DNA of 64,000 bases, taken from NCBI RefSeq assembly GCF_024505145.1, contig NZ_JANIAA010000045.1:1-64000 (forward strand). The letters run 5' to 3'. The notes below the pieces were generated by a model. The model saw nothing but the letters and a program-made list of their open reading frames with translations, was not told the DNA's origin and did not search any database. The stretch comes from Streptomyces rugosispiralis (GTDB lineage Bacteria > Actinomycetota > Actinomycetes > Streptomycetales > Streptomycetaceae). How positions within the stretch are numbered: position 1 is the stretch's first letter; each line of letters opens with the position of its first letter. Of this stretch, positions 1-8,474 are shown piece by piece. Made by a program: the position numbers and the translations under genes.

Positions 1-2310
1 CACGCCCGCCAGGGTCGCGGCGTTGATGTCGGAGACGGCGTCACCGACCATGTCGGCCAGCGCCCCCGGGCCCGCGGGCTCCTGGGGCAGCGCCGTACGG
101 TTCGACGGGCGGGCCGGGACGCGGGGCTCGAAGTCGCGCAGCGCGCCGGGTATCTCGGCCGCGGGCCGCGTGCCGCGCGGGGTCGGCGGGGTGGCCGGGG
201 CGTCGTCGCCGCTCGGCGGCGGCCAGCTCACGGTGGGCCGTACCGCCCCGTTGGCCGGCCGCGCGCTCTCGATCACGTCCGCCGCGGCCGTGCGGAACAG
301 CTCGCGCCGGCGCACCCTGCGTGCTGCCGCGACCGCCTGTTCGGCGCCGTCGGCGCGGCCGACGACGGCCAGCACCTCCTGCTCCAGAGGGGCCCGGCCG
401 CGCGGGCGCAGCCCCTCCGGGTCGCCGAGCAGGGCGACCGCCTCGGGGGCGCGCAGCAGCAGATCGGGGGCGAGCCGCCCGGCGGAGAGCACCCGGGCCA
501 GGTTCTCGGCCGCGGCGCCCTCGTCGCGCAGCAGCCGCAGGTAGTACGGCGTCCTGCCCAGCGCGTCGGAGACCTTGCGGAAGCCCAGCAGCCCGGCGTC
601 CGGGTCGGCGGAGTCGGCGAACCAGCCCAGCAGCACGGGCAGCAGCGTCCGCTGGATCGCCGCCTTACGGGTCACCCCGGACGCCAGGGCCTCCAGATGC
701 CGTAGCGCGCCGGACGGGTCGGCATAGCCCAGGGCTTCCAGCCGCCGGCCCGCCGCCTGCGAGCTCAACCGGGCCTCTCCGGTCTCCGGTCGTGCCACCG
801 CGCCCAGCAGTGGCCGGTAGAACAGCTTCTCGTGCAGCCGCCGCACCTCGCGCGCGTGCCGCCGCCACGCCGCGCCCAACTCGGTCACCGGCTCGGTGCG
901 GAACCCCAGTGACCGGCCCAGCCGCCGCAGCTCCGCCTCGTCCCTTGGCACCGGATGGGTGCGGCGCAGCCGGCGGAGCTGGACGCGGTGCTCCACCGAG
1001 CGCAGGAACCGGTACGCCTCGTCCAGGGCCGCCGCGTCCGAACGCCCCACGTAACCGCCCGCGGCCAGCGCCGCGAGCGCGTCCAGCGTGGTGCCGCCGC
1101 GCAGCGACTCGTCCGACCGGCCGTGCACCAACTGCAGCAGCCGTACCGCGCATTCGACGTCCCGCGGGCCCCCCGGGCCCGGCTTCGGCTCTCGGTCGGC
1201 CTCCGCGGCCGGGATGTCCTCCACCACCCGGCGGCGCGTCTGCCGCGCCTCCGGCGCGAAGTTCCTACGCTCGGCCGCCTGCCAGACCAGGGGCATCAGC
1301 GCGGCCACGTACGCCTGGCCCAGTGCCCCGTCACCCGCCACCGGCCGTGCGTTCAGCAGCGCCCAAGGCTCCCACGTACTGGCCCACCGCTGGTAGTACG
1401 CCAGATGGCTGGACAGCGTCCGCACCAGCGGGCCGTCGCCCCCGTGCGGCCGCAGACTCGCGTCGACCGGCCGGATGGTGCCCTCGACCGTCTCATCAGA
1501 GCAGATCCGCATCAGCCGCGCGGCCAGCCGGTTGGCCGCCTGTACGGCCTTGGACTCCTCCACCCCGTCCAGGGCCTCCGCGACGAAGACGACGTCCACA
1601 TCCGAGACGTAGTCCAACTCCCGCCCGCCGAACTTGCCCACCCCGATCACCGCCAGCCGACACGCCGCCGCGTCCTCGGGCCGCTCCTCCGCCGCGATCT
1701 CCAGTGCGGCCCGCAGCGTGGCGGTCGCCAGGTCCGCCAACTCGGCGGCGGCCCGGGTGACGTCCGTCGTACCGCACACTTCCCGCGCGGCGATCGCCAG
1801 CAGCGCCCGCCGGTACGCCACGCGCAGCGCGTCCGACCGGGTCAGCCGCACCCCCGGCGCGCCCCAGATCCCCTCGGTCAGCGCCTGCTCGAAGCCAGGA
1901 GCGGTCAGGTGCAGATCGGCCGGCTCGTACGTCACCAGCGCCTGCCAGTGGCGCGGATACCGGGCCAAATGGACGCCCAGCGCCTCGGAGGCCCCGAGCA
2001 CCCCCAGCAACCGGTCGCGCATCGGCTTCGCCGCGGCCAGGGTGTCCAGCAACGTCTGTCGCGAGTCGGCCCACTCCTTGTCGTCCCTGTCCGCGGGGGC
2101 CTCCGGAAGCGTCTCGATCAGCCGTACCAACCCGCGCAGCGCCAGATCGGGATCGGCGCTTGCCCCGAGCGCATCCAACAGCACCGGATCGCTCCGCACC
2201 GAGGCCAGACCGGGCGCGTCCAGCAGCCGCTGCGCCGCCGCGGCGTCGGTGAAACCATGCCGCAGCAGCCGGGTGAAGCTGCTGCTCCTGCGTCCCTGCG
2301 GTAGGGCCAT
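1..2310 (-). CDS. glnE: Bifunctional glutamine synthetase adenylyltransferase/adenylyl-removing enzyme (5' part)
   Basis: GlnE adenylylates glutamine synthetase to switch it off and removes the AMP to switch it on, in the cytoplasm. About 770 residues from the N-terminus are present; the C-terminal part and stop lie beyond the left edge (family length is about 1000 aa). The N-terminus reads RRSSSFTRLLRHGFTD, typical of actinobacterial GlnE. The nucleotidyltransferase signature GVGKFGGRELDYVSDVDVVF lies near residues 222-241, with the G-G then D-x-D metal ligands, followed by the RDVECAVRLLQLVHGR segment. The second nucleotidyltransferase domain of a full GlnE lies at least partly beyond the left edge. 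The start at 2310 is preceded by GGAGG about 8 nt upstream; an in-frame ATG at 2325 is the alternative. It is the only clear core housekeeping gene in the window. Confidence 0.97.
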   Translation of the reverse strand, partial: MALPQGRRSSSFTRLLRHGFTDAAAAQRLLDAPGLASVRSDPVLLDALGASADPDLALRGLVRLIETLPEAPADRDDKEWADSRQTLLDTLAAAKPMRDRLLGVLGASEALGVHLARYPRHWQALVTYEPADLHLTAPGFEQALTEGIWGAPGVRLTRSDALRVAYRRALLAIAAREVCGTTDVTRAAAELADLATATLRAALEIAAEERPEDAAACRLAVIGVGKFGGRELDYVSDVDVVFVAEALDGVEESKAVQAANRLAARLMRICSDETVEGTIRPVDASLRPHGGDGPLVRTLSSHLAYYQRWASTWEPWALLNARPVAGDGALGQAYVAALMPLVWQAAERRNFAPEARQTRRRVVEDIPAAEADREPKPGPGGPRDVECAVRLLQLVHGRSDESLRGGTTLDALAALAAGGYVGRSDAAALDEAYRFLRSVEHRVQLRRLRRTHPVPRDEAELRRLGRSLGFRTEPVTELGAAWRRHAREVRRLHEKLFYRPLLGAVARPETGEARLSSQAAGRRLEALGYADPSGALRHLEALASGVTRKAAIQRTLLPVLLGWFADSADPDAGLLGFRKVSDALGRTPYYLRLLRDEGAAAENLARVLSAGRLAPDLLLRAPEAVALLGDPEGLRPRGRAPLEQEVLAVVGRADGAEQAVAAARRVRRRELFRTAAADVIESARPANGAVRPTVSWPPPSGDDAPATPPTPRGTRPAAEIPGALRDFEPRVPARPSNRTALPQEPAGPGALADMVGDAVSDINAATLAGV

Positions 2311-3245
2311 GCGCGCCGCCTCCATCCCTGTCCCACATTCGCGCCCTGCCATGGCCAAGGCCCGCTCACGAGCCCTGCGCGAACGCCATTGCAAAGCCGA
2401 CCCAGATCATTTCTGAGAAAAATGATTTCTTACCGACGTCGCCGTACCGACCGGGCCGCGCCGAGTCATCATGGAATCCCCTCGCCTCCAATGTGTCTCA
2501 TACCGGGTGGGCCGGATGGCCGCTTTTTATGGGGTCATCCGGCCCTTTCTGCTCGGCGGCTCGGTGGTCGCCGCACTCTGCCTTTGCCTGGTTGGCAAAA
2601 ATGCGGTCACAGGCGGCCTTGCGATCTTCTTCGCCGCACCCTCCCGCCGTTTTTCGGCAGATGTTTCGCCGTTCCCCGCATCAGGCGAATCGCCCGAATC
2701 CGACGGCAGAAACGTAGGAGGCGGCGTCGGGGGCGGTCAAGGCGGAGGGGATAAAACGTTGAGTGCTGCATTGATGCGCGAATGGGGGCAAACTGGATTC
2801 GCTCGACACCGCGTCCGCGAGGTTTTGGACAGCGCCTTCCGTCGTTGCTGCCCCGGCCTCTTCGGCGGCTCTTTGAATCAATGTTCACCGAGCATTTATC
2901 TCTGTTTTAATGTGTAGTGGGTACGGTAGCCGGTTCCGGCCCGGCTGTCCGCGTTAGTTCCCTGGGGGCGGTAAAGGGATTCCCGTCGTGGTAAAGAGAT
3001 TCCCATTGCCGTGGCCGTGCTGGTTCAGGTTCGGCGGGAGGCGAACCGGCGGGCTGTCCGGAAAGCGAGGGGCGAGACATGGCGCAATGTGAACGTGCGG
3101 TGGGTCGGTCGCGCGCTGCAGGGGGGGTGGGCGGTCCGGTACCGGCGTGCGCGCGATGTCAACAGTTCTGCGTTCGGGGTCAATGACACCGCGCCCTTCC
3201 CTCCGAAAGCCTGATCGGCAGCACCGAGAGGAAGGGATGCAGTCC
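2311..3245. other. Long intergenic region upstream of the lanthipeptide precursor, no convincing gene
   Basis: About 930 bp separate the glnE start from the precursor gene. Parts of it (about 2400-2930) are visibly richer in A/T than the rest of the window. A 148-codon open frame at 2471-2917 has no recognisable domain, and no good ribosome-binding site or codon pattern. A weak promoter-like pair, TTGAAT and TTATCT about 17 nt apart, sits near 2874-2902. It is far from the precursor and is only suggestive. Confidence 0.5.
2970..3004. repeat. Two 15-bp direct repeats upstream of the precursor gene
   Basis: GGTAAAGGGATTCCC (2970-2984) is repeated as GGTAAAGAGATTCCC (2990-3004), 14 of 15 identical with a 20-bp period, about two helical turns. 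They lie about 240 bp upstream of the precursor start. The spacing is what a regulator binding one DNA face would need, so an operator is possible. No regulator gene is adjacent to the locus. Confidence 0.55.
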
Positions 3246-3470
3246 ATGTCTGTCGATACCGTCGTGCGAGCCTGGACCGACCAGCGTTTCCGTGACTCGC
3301 TGTCCGAGGCGGAACTCCGGGCCATTCCCGCCAACCCCGCGGGCATGTTCCAGGACATCGTGTCCTTCAATGGGGCACAGGCCGTGGAGGCCAGCACCGT
3401 TTCCGTCGTCTGCATTACGTCCTGTGTCATGACCTTTGGTGACAGTTCCGACAACTGTTGCGCGGGCTGA
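3246..3470 (+). CDS. lanA: Class II lanthipeptide precursor (LanA-like, mersacidin/lichenicidin-type leader)
   Basis: A 74-residue peptide immediately upstream of a LanM synthetase. The leader carries VVRAWTDQRFRDSLSEAEL and then AIPANPAG, the pattern of type 2 lantibiotic leaders. The C-terminal part (from about residue 50) has four Cys (56, 60, 71, 72) and eight Ser/Thr (50, 51, 53, 58, 59, 63, 67, 68), so up to four thioether rings are possible. It ends DSSDNCCAG. The leader/core junction is uncertain: NGA ends at residue 44 and VEA at 49, and there is no classical Gly-Gly. Start 3246 is chosen because GAGGAAGG lies about 8-10 nt upstream; the ATG at 3237 is too close to it. The core does not match any lantibiotic I can recall. 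Confidence 0.88.
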   Translation: MSVDTVVRAWTDQRFRDSLSEAELRAIPANPAGMFQDIVSFNGAQAVEASTVSVVCITSCVMTFGDSSDNCCAG

Positions 3471-3538
3471 GGATCGTCCCGTCACCCACTGAAGAGCGCG
3501 GGACCGCGGCTCCCGGGACGTGTGCCGCCCGTCTTCGG

Positions 3539-3573
3539 GTCCGGGGCGCGCCGCAGAGCGGCGCGCCCCGGAC
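3539..3573 (+). terminator. 15-bp perfect hairpin between lanA and lanM (attenuator-like)
   Basis: The arms GTCCGGGGCGCGCCG (3539-3553) and CGGCGCGCCCCGGAC (3559-3573) are perfectly complementary around a 5-nt loop, CAGAG. There is no T-run. The hairpin lies 69 bp after the lanA stop and 41 bp before the lanM start. It could partly terminate transcription or stabilise the precursor mRNA, giving more precursor than enzyme. Confidence 0.75.
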
Positions 3574-3614
3574 CGTCATCTGCCGCTGCCTCCGAACCCC
3601 TCCTGGAATTTCCC

Positions 3615-6600
3615 ATGCCGTCAGACCTGGACGTCACCGGTGACCATCTCGACGCACGTACCAGTGAGTGGTACTTGGCGACCCGCCTGGGGGAGCGGCT
3701 CACCGCTCATGGCGAGCCGCCCGCTGAGCCCGGCGGCGGCGACGGCGTCTCCGAAGAGCTGGCCGCTCTCCGCGAGATGTTCCCGTACTCGGAGGATGAG
3801 ACGTTCGCCGCTGTTCTGCGGCGGCGCGGGCTGACCCCGGAAGGATTCGCGCGACTCTGCCGGGAGACTGCCGACGAGGTCCGCGGCCGCTTCGTGCGGC
3901 CCCCGGTGTGGCTCTCGCGGCTGGACGGCTTTCCGTGGGGGAGCGATCCTGGTGCGTCGGCCGCATCGCGGGCCCTCGGGGTCTGGAGCACAGAGGGCGA
4001 TCCCGAGCGGCAGCGGATCGGCCGGTTGCTCGACTTCGTCCGCCCCCTCGTCGACCGCGGGGTCGACACCCTGGCGACGGGTGTCCGGGCTGCCGTACGA
4101 GCCGTCGGCACCCCGGTGGACGCCGATCGGCTGTGCGCGCTGCTGGCCCGCACGTGGCCACGCCGGGCCATGACGCGCCTGGTGCTGCGCGTTCTGATCC
4201 TGGAGCTCAACATCGCTCGGCTGCGGGGGAGACTGCCCGGTGCCGACGGCGCGGAGCGCTTCGCCGCGTTCGCCTCCTGGCTCTCCGACCCCGGTCGTGC
4301 GCTCGCCATATGGCGGACGTACCCCACGCTGCTGAGGGAGTGCGGCGCCCTGGTGGACGCCTGGGTCGGCGCACGGCTGGAGTTCTGCGAGCACCTCTGC
4401 GCCGACTGGGACGCGATCGGCCGGGGCGACCTGGCCGATATCGCCTTCGACGTCGGGGACAGCCATCGCGGAGGACGCTCGGTCGGCATCGTCACGTTCC
4501 ACGGCGGAGAAAAGATCGTCTACAAGCCGCGCTCCCTCCGGGTGGACGAGCACTTCCAGACCCTGCTGGCGTGGGCCAACGACGAGGGGTTCGAGCCGGC
4601 CTTTCCCACCCTGGAGCTGGTATGCCGGGACGACCACGGCTGGTCCGAGTTCGTGGCGCCGTCAGGGTGCTCCGACACCGGCCAGGTCGGGCGCTTCTAC
4701 CGCCGCCACGGCGGCTATCTCGCGCTGGCACACGCCCTACGGGCGACCGACCTGCACTTCGAGAACGTGATCGCCGCCGGCGAGTACCCCTATCTGGTCG
4801 ATCTCGAGGCGTTGTTCGGCGCCGAGCTGCGCCGCTCCGAGGGCGCCGAGGACGAGGTGACCAGCAGGCTGGTGTTGTCGACCGTGCTGGCCACCGGCCT
4901 GCTGCCGAACCCCGTTGTCCGGCTCGGCGGTGCCGACCAGGTACCGACCGACCTGTCCGGCATCAGCTACCGGCCCGGCCAGCTGACGCCTGGGCAGGTG
5001 CCGACCTGGGCGGATCCCGCCACGGACACCATGCGCATCGTCCACCGCCGGATACGGACCGGCCAGTCCCGCAACGCCCCGACCCTGGCGGGGGAAACCG
5101 TACGCCCGGCTGATCACGTTGAGGACATCACCGCCGGTTTCGCATTGATGTACCGCATTTTGGAACGGCGGAAGTCCGCACTCGCCGGACCCGGCGGCCT
5201 GCTGGAACGGTTCCGGGACGACTCCGTCCGGCGTGTGTTGGAGGCGACCGAGACCTACAGCTCGTTCCTGTGGGACAGCTACCACCCCAACCTGCTGCGC
5301 AACGCCGTGGACCGGGACCAGTACCTCGATCGGACCTTCGCCCGCTTCGGTCGCCACCACGCCGGTGCCGCGGTGACGGCCAGCGAACGGCGGCAGCTGG
5401 CCGACGGTGACATTCCCCTGTTCACCAGCATCGTCGACGGACGCGGGCTGCTCGGCGGCGACGGGACGACGATCGACGACGCGTTGGAGACGACGGGACT
5501 GCGAGCCGTCCGCGACCGCGTCCTCGGATTCTCGCCGACTGACATGCGGCACCAGCAATGGGTGATCAGGTCGGCGTTCGCCTGCACGGCGGCCGAGAGC
5601 CTGGACGCGTCGTGGCCCGTCCACAGGGTGACCGGTGCCGCGCGCCCGGTGAGCCGGGAAGCCCTGGTCGCTCGGGCGCGGAGGATCGGCGACACGCTCG
5701 TGACCACCGCGCTCCGTACCGCCGACGACATCGGCTGGCTGGGGATCTCTCCGTCCGGGCCCTCGGCCTGGCGGCTGGCGCCGACCTCCTCCGGCATGTA
5801 CTCGGGAGCGGCCGGAATCGCGTTCTTCCTGCTTCACCTCGGGTTGGTCACCGGAGCCGACTCCTACGCGGAGACGGCGGCCGAAGTGGCGCGCTCGCTC
5901 GCCCGCAGGGCCCGCCGCCTCGCGCACCTGCCCGCCCCACCCGGCGGTGTGCCCGCGCTCGGGCTGACGGGAGAGGTCGACTGCGGAATGTACTTCGCCG
6001 CCCACTGGGCCGCCGCCACGGGCGACTTCGACCTCCTGGCCGAGCTGACCGCCGATGTCGTACCGAGGCTGGACCGAGCGGTCGCCGATGCGACGGAGCC
6101 GGATCTCGTGGACGGCCTCGCCGGTGTCCTGCTGGGTCTCAGCGCCGTACAGGCGGTCCTGCCCAGCGACTCCGTTGCCGACCTGGCGACCCGCTGCGCC
6201 GATGCCCTCGTGCGGGCCGGGCGCCCCCAGGACGCGGGTATGGGGTGGAACTCCCAGATCGCCGGGGACCGTCCGCTGTGTGGCATGGCGCACGGGGCAT
6301 CGGGAATCGCCCTGGCGCTCAGCCGGTGGTCCGCCGTGACGGGCACCTCGCGCTACGACGAAACCGTCCAGGACGCCTTCCGGTATGAGGACAGCCTTCT
6401 CACCCCCGGCCTCCCGCGCTGGCCCGATCTGCGGCCCGGCTCGGCCGCGGGCACGACCATGACGGCGTGGTGCCACGGAGCGCCGGGCATCGGAATCGCC
6501 CGTTCGGTGCCGGCGGCACGAGGTGACCACCCCACGGCCGGGGCCGCGCTCGCCGGCCTGGGCATTGCACTGGACGCGACCGCGGCACACTACGCCGACC

Positions 6601-6980
6601 GCGGCGCTGTCACCGTACGCAATCTCTCCCTGTGCCACGGGGAGCTCGGCAACCTCGAGTTCCTCGTCACCGCGTCGCACTCCTCGGACAACGGGCGTGG
6701 GCAGGCCCTCGCCGAGCGGCTCATCCATGCCGTATGCGTCACGCTCGACGAACACGGTCCGATCTGCGGCGTGCCGGAAGGGCTCAGCACGCCCGGCCTG
6801 ATGACCGGCGTCGCCGGGATCGGCTACGGCCTGCTCCGGCTCGCCGCGCTGGAGCGGACCCCGGTCGTCCTGTCCTTCGAACCGCCTCGCGCACCGGTTT
6901 GGGCTCGTACCTCCCATGACCCCGTGCACGATCCCTTCCGGCCTCCCAGGGCAGGCAAGGATCCCTTGACCACGGGGTGA
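3615..6980 (+). CDS. lanM: Class II lanthipeptide synthetase LanM
   Basis: A 1121-residue bifunctional enzyme expected to phosphorylate and dehydrate Ser/Thr of the precursor and then cyclise them with Cys. The dehydratase half contains HGGEKIVYKPRSL near residue 295 and HALRATDLHFENVI with YLVDLEALF near 372-400, the LanM kinase-like active-site motifs. The C-terminal LanC-like cyclase has GMAHGASGIALAL near 890, WCHGAPGIGIAR near 952 and SLCHGELGN near 1003. These supply the expected Cys, Cys-His zinc ligands. Length is normal for LanM. An upstream in-frame ATG at 3522 would place the intergenic hairpin inside the gene and encodes a low-complexity extension, so 3615 is preferred although its ribosome-binding site is weak. 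It forms an operon with the precursor. No LanT, protease, immunity or regulatory gene follows. Confidence 0.95.
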   Translation: MPSDLDVTGDHLDARTSEWYLATRLGERLTAHGEPPAEPGGGDGVSEELAALREMFPYSEDETFAAVLRRRGLTPEGFARLCRETADEVRGRFVRPPVWLSRLDGFPWGSDPGASAASRALGVWSTEGDPERQRIGRLLDFVRPLVDRGVDTLATGVRAAVRAVGTPVDADRLCALLARTWPRRAMTRLVLRVLILELNIARLRGRLPGADGAERFAAFASWLSDPGRALAIWRTYPTLLRECGALVDAWVGARLEFCEHLCADWDAIGRGDLADIAFDVGDSHRGGRSVGIVTFHGGEKIVYKPRSLRVDEHFQTLLAWANDEGFEPAFPTLELVCRDDHGWSEFVAPSGCSDTGQVGRFYRRHGGYLALAHALRATDLHFENVIAAGEYPYLVDLEALFGAELRRSEGAEDEVTSRLVLSTVLATGLLPNPVVRLGGADQVPTDLSGISYRPGQLTPGQVPTWADPATDTMRIVHRRIRTGQSRNAPTLAGETVRPADHVEDITAGFALMYRILERRKSALAGPGGLLERFRDDSVRRVLEATETYSSFLWDSYHPNLLRNAVDRDQYLDRTFARFGRHHAGAAVTASERRQLADGDIPLFTSIVDGRGLLGGDGTTIDDALETTGLRAVRDRVLGFSPTDMRHQQWVIRSAFACTAAESLDASWPVHRVTGAARPVSREALVARARRIGDTLVTTALRTADDIGWLGISPSGPSAWRLAPTSSGMYSGAAGIAFFLLHLGLVTGADSYAETAAEVARSLARRARRLAHLPAPPGGVPALGLTGEVDCGMYFAAHWAAATGDFDLLAELTADVVPRLDRAVADATEPDLVDGLAGVLLGLSAVQAVLPSDSVADLATRCADALVRAGRPQDAGMGWNSQIAGDRPLCGMAHGASGIALALSRWSAVTGTSRYDETVQDAFRYEDSLLTPGLPRWPDLRPGSAAGTTMTAWCHGAPGIGIARSVPAARGDHPTAGAALAGLGIALDATAAHYADRGAVTVRNLSLCHGELGNLEFLVTASHSSDNGRGQALAERLIHAVCVTLDEHGPICGVPEGLSTPGLMTGVAGIGYGLLRLAALERTPVVLSFEPPRAPVWARTSHDPVHDPFRPPRAGKDPLTTG

Positions 6981-6999
6981 ACACCTTCTTCGGCTACGG

Positions 7000-8277
7000 C
7001 TACGGCGTGGCCGTGGCGACACCAGGTGGGGGAGTGCGGTGCACCATACCGCCCCGCATGACGAAGTCGATGCCCGCAACGGCCGTGATGTCGTCAAAGG
7101 GGTCGGCGGGCAGTGCGACCAGGTCGGCGGTCGCGCCGGGCCGGAGGCGTCCGAGATCGGGCCGGTCGAGCAGGTCGGCGGCGACGCTGGTGGCAGCGCG
7201 CAGGGCCCGCACGGTGGCGATACCGGACTTGACCATCGCCGGAAACTCATGCCAGTTGTCGGCGTGCGGAAACATGCCGGCGTCGGTGCCGAACGCGATG
7301 CGCACGTCGCTCGCGGCCACGTTGTGCGCGGAGCGACGGAGCTGGTCGGCGTGGCGGGTGAACTTCACTCGTTCCGCTGGGTCCTTGCCCTCCCAGTAGC
7401 TGTCGTCGTCCAGGTGGTCGAGCGCGTCGAGGACCATGAACTGGGTCGGCACGAGGAACACGCCCCGTTCCGTCATTCGGGCCAGTGTCGATGCCGAGGC
7501 GAGGTTGCCGTGCTCGATCGAGCGAACACCGGCGGCGACGGCACGTGAGACGCCTTCGTCGCCGTAGGCATGCGGGGTGCAGGGGATGCCCAGGTCGCGG
7601 GCTGCGGCGACCAGCGCGTTCATCTCCTCCTGCGTGTAGGTGGTCTGTGTGGGATCGTCGGCTGGAGTGGCGAAGCCGCCGGTGGCGCCGAACTTGATCC
7701 AGTCGGCGCCGGCACGGATGTTCTCGCGCACCCTGCGCGTGATCTCGTCCGCACCGTCCGCCAGCGCGCCGATCTCACGGTTGAAGTGTGACGCGAGCAG
7801 CGTCGAGGCGTCGCCATGCGCGCCCCGCGCGGAGATGAGGTACGGCGCGACGATCATCCGTGGCCCCACGATGTGACCACGGGCGATGGCGTCGCGCAGG
7901 TACAGCGTGACCGGCTCGGCCGCGAAGGTGGCCAGGTCGCGGATCGTGGTGAAGCCACGGTGGAGCAGGTCACGCAATACCGGCAAGGCGCGCAGCGCGA
8001 TCGCCGCCGATCCGTCGGACACGAAGGCCCGCAGGAGCCGGCCGGGATCGACGGTGGTGTGGACGTGGCAGTCGATCAGTCCCGGCAGCAGCATGCGATC
8101 GCCGAGTTCGACCACCTCGGCGCCGGCGCGGTCGACAGCCGGCCCGACCTGGGCGATCCGACCGTTGCGCACCGCCACCTCGGTGTGCCCGGAGGGCCGG
8201 TCCGCGAGTCCGTCCCAGCTCCGTCCGGCGATCAGCACCACCGCGCCCTGTTCCGTGTCACGGCCACGTGCTGTCAC
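7000..8277 (-). CDS. Metal-dependent amidohydrolase (imidazolonepropionase/prolidase-like)
   Basis: A 425-residue amidohydrolase-superfamily protein. Metal-site elements in order are LIDCHVHTT (His71, His73), GADWIKFGATGG (Lys that can be carbamylated), PHAYG, EHGN and FGTDAGMF (the final Asp). The C-terminus has the usual LRPGATADLVALP and FVMRGGMV strands of the small beta-domain. It has no signal peptide. It belongs to the broad group of imidazolonepropionases and Xaa-Pro/amide hydrolases; the substrate cannot be told from sequence. Start GTG 8277 has GGAGGT 7 nt upstream, much better than the longer frame beginning at 8370. It converges on lanM (19 bp between stops), so it is probably not part of the lanthipeptide operon, although a peptidase role there cannot be excluded. 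Confidence 0.85.
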   Translation of the reverse strand: MTARGRDTEQGAVVLIAGRSWDGLADRPSGHTEVAVRNGRIAQVGPAVDRAGAEVVELGDRMLLPGLIDCHVHTTVDPGRLLRAFVSDGSAAIALRALPVLRDLLHRGFTTIRDLATFAAEPVTLYLRDAIARGHIVGPRMIVAPYLISARGAHGDASTLLASHFNREIGALADGADEITRRVRENIRAGADWIKFGATGGFATPADDPTQTTYTQEEMNALVAAARDLGIPCTPHAYGDEGVSRAVAAGVRSIEHGNLASASTLARMTERGVFLVPTQFMVLDALDHLDDDSYWEGKDPAERVKFTRHADQLRRSAHNVAASDVRIAFGTDAGMFPHADNWHEFPAMVKSGIATVRALRAATSVAADLLDRPDLGRLRPGATADLVALPADPFDDITAVAGIDFVMRGGMVHRTPPPGVATATP

Positions 8278-8474
8278 GGCGTTACCTCCGCTCGCGCCCC
8301 CACCGGATGTCACTCGTCCGCCATTGATCCCGCCGGGGTCCAGGGTGTCAGCGGGCGGCAGGTCGCGCATCGCGTGTCGGCCGTTCGGGTCAACGCGGTG
8401 CGCCCACTGTGACCTGGTGAGAGAGTGCCGAGGGCGTCAAGACGAGCGACGGCGGGACGCGTGAGGGGCCGGCG

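Noticed and set aside
955..2304. A 449-codon open frame on the plus strand
   Set aside because: It is antisense to glnE, whose protein motifs are unmistakable.
2471..2917. A 148-codon frame upstream of the lanthipeptide precursor, with one hydrophobic segment
   Set aside because: No ribosome-binding site, no recognisable family and biased codon use is absent. A small membrane protein cannot be fully excluded.
3522..3614. Upstream start for LanM
   Set aside because: It would encode a low-complexity extension across the strong intergenic hairpin.
4737..7250. An 837-codon open frame on the minus strand
   Set aside because: It lies exactly antisense to the LanM gene, its protein is Gly/Arg/Pro-rich without any domain, and it reflects the high-GC third-position bias.
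7000..8277. The amidohydrolase as a dedicated leader peptidase of the lanthipeptide
   Set aside because: It converges on lanM and belongs to a broad family with many unrelated roles; there is no sequence evidence for the link.
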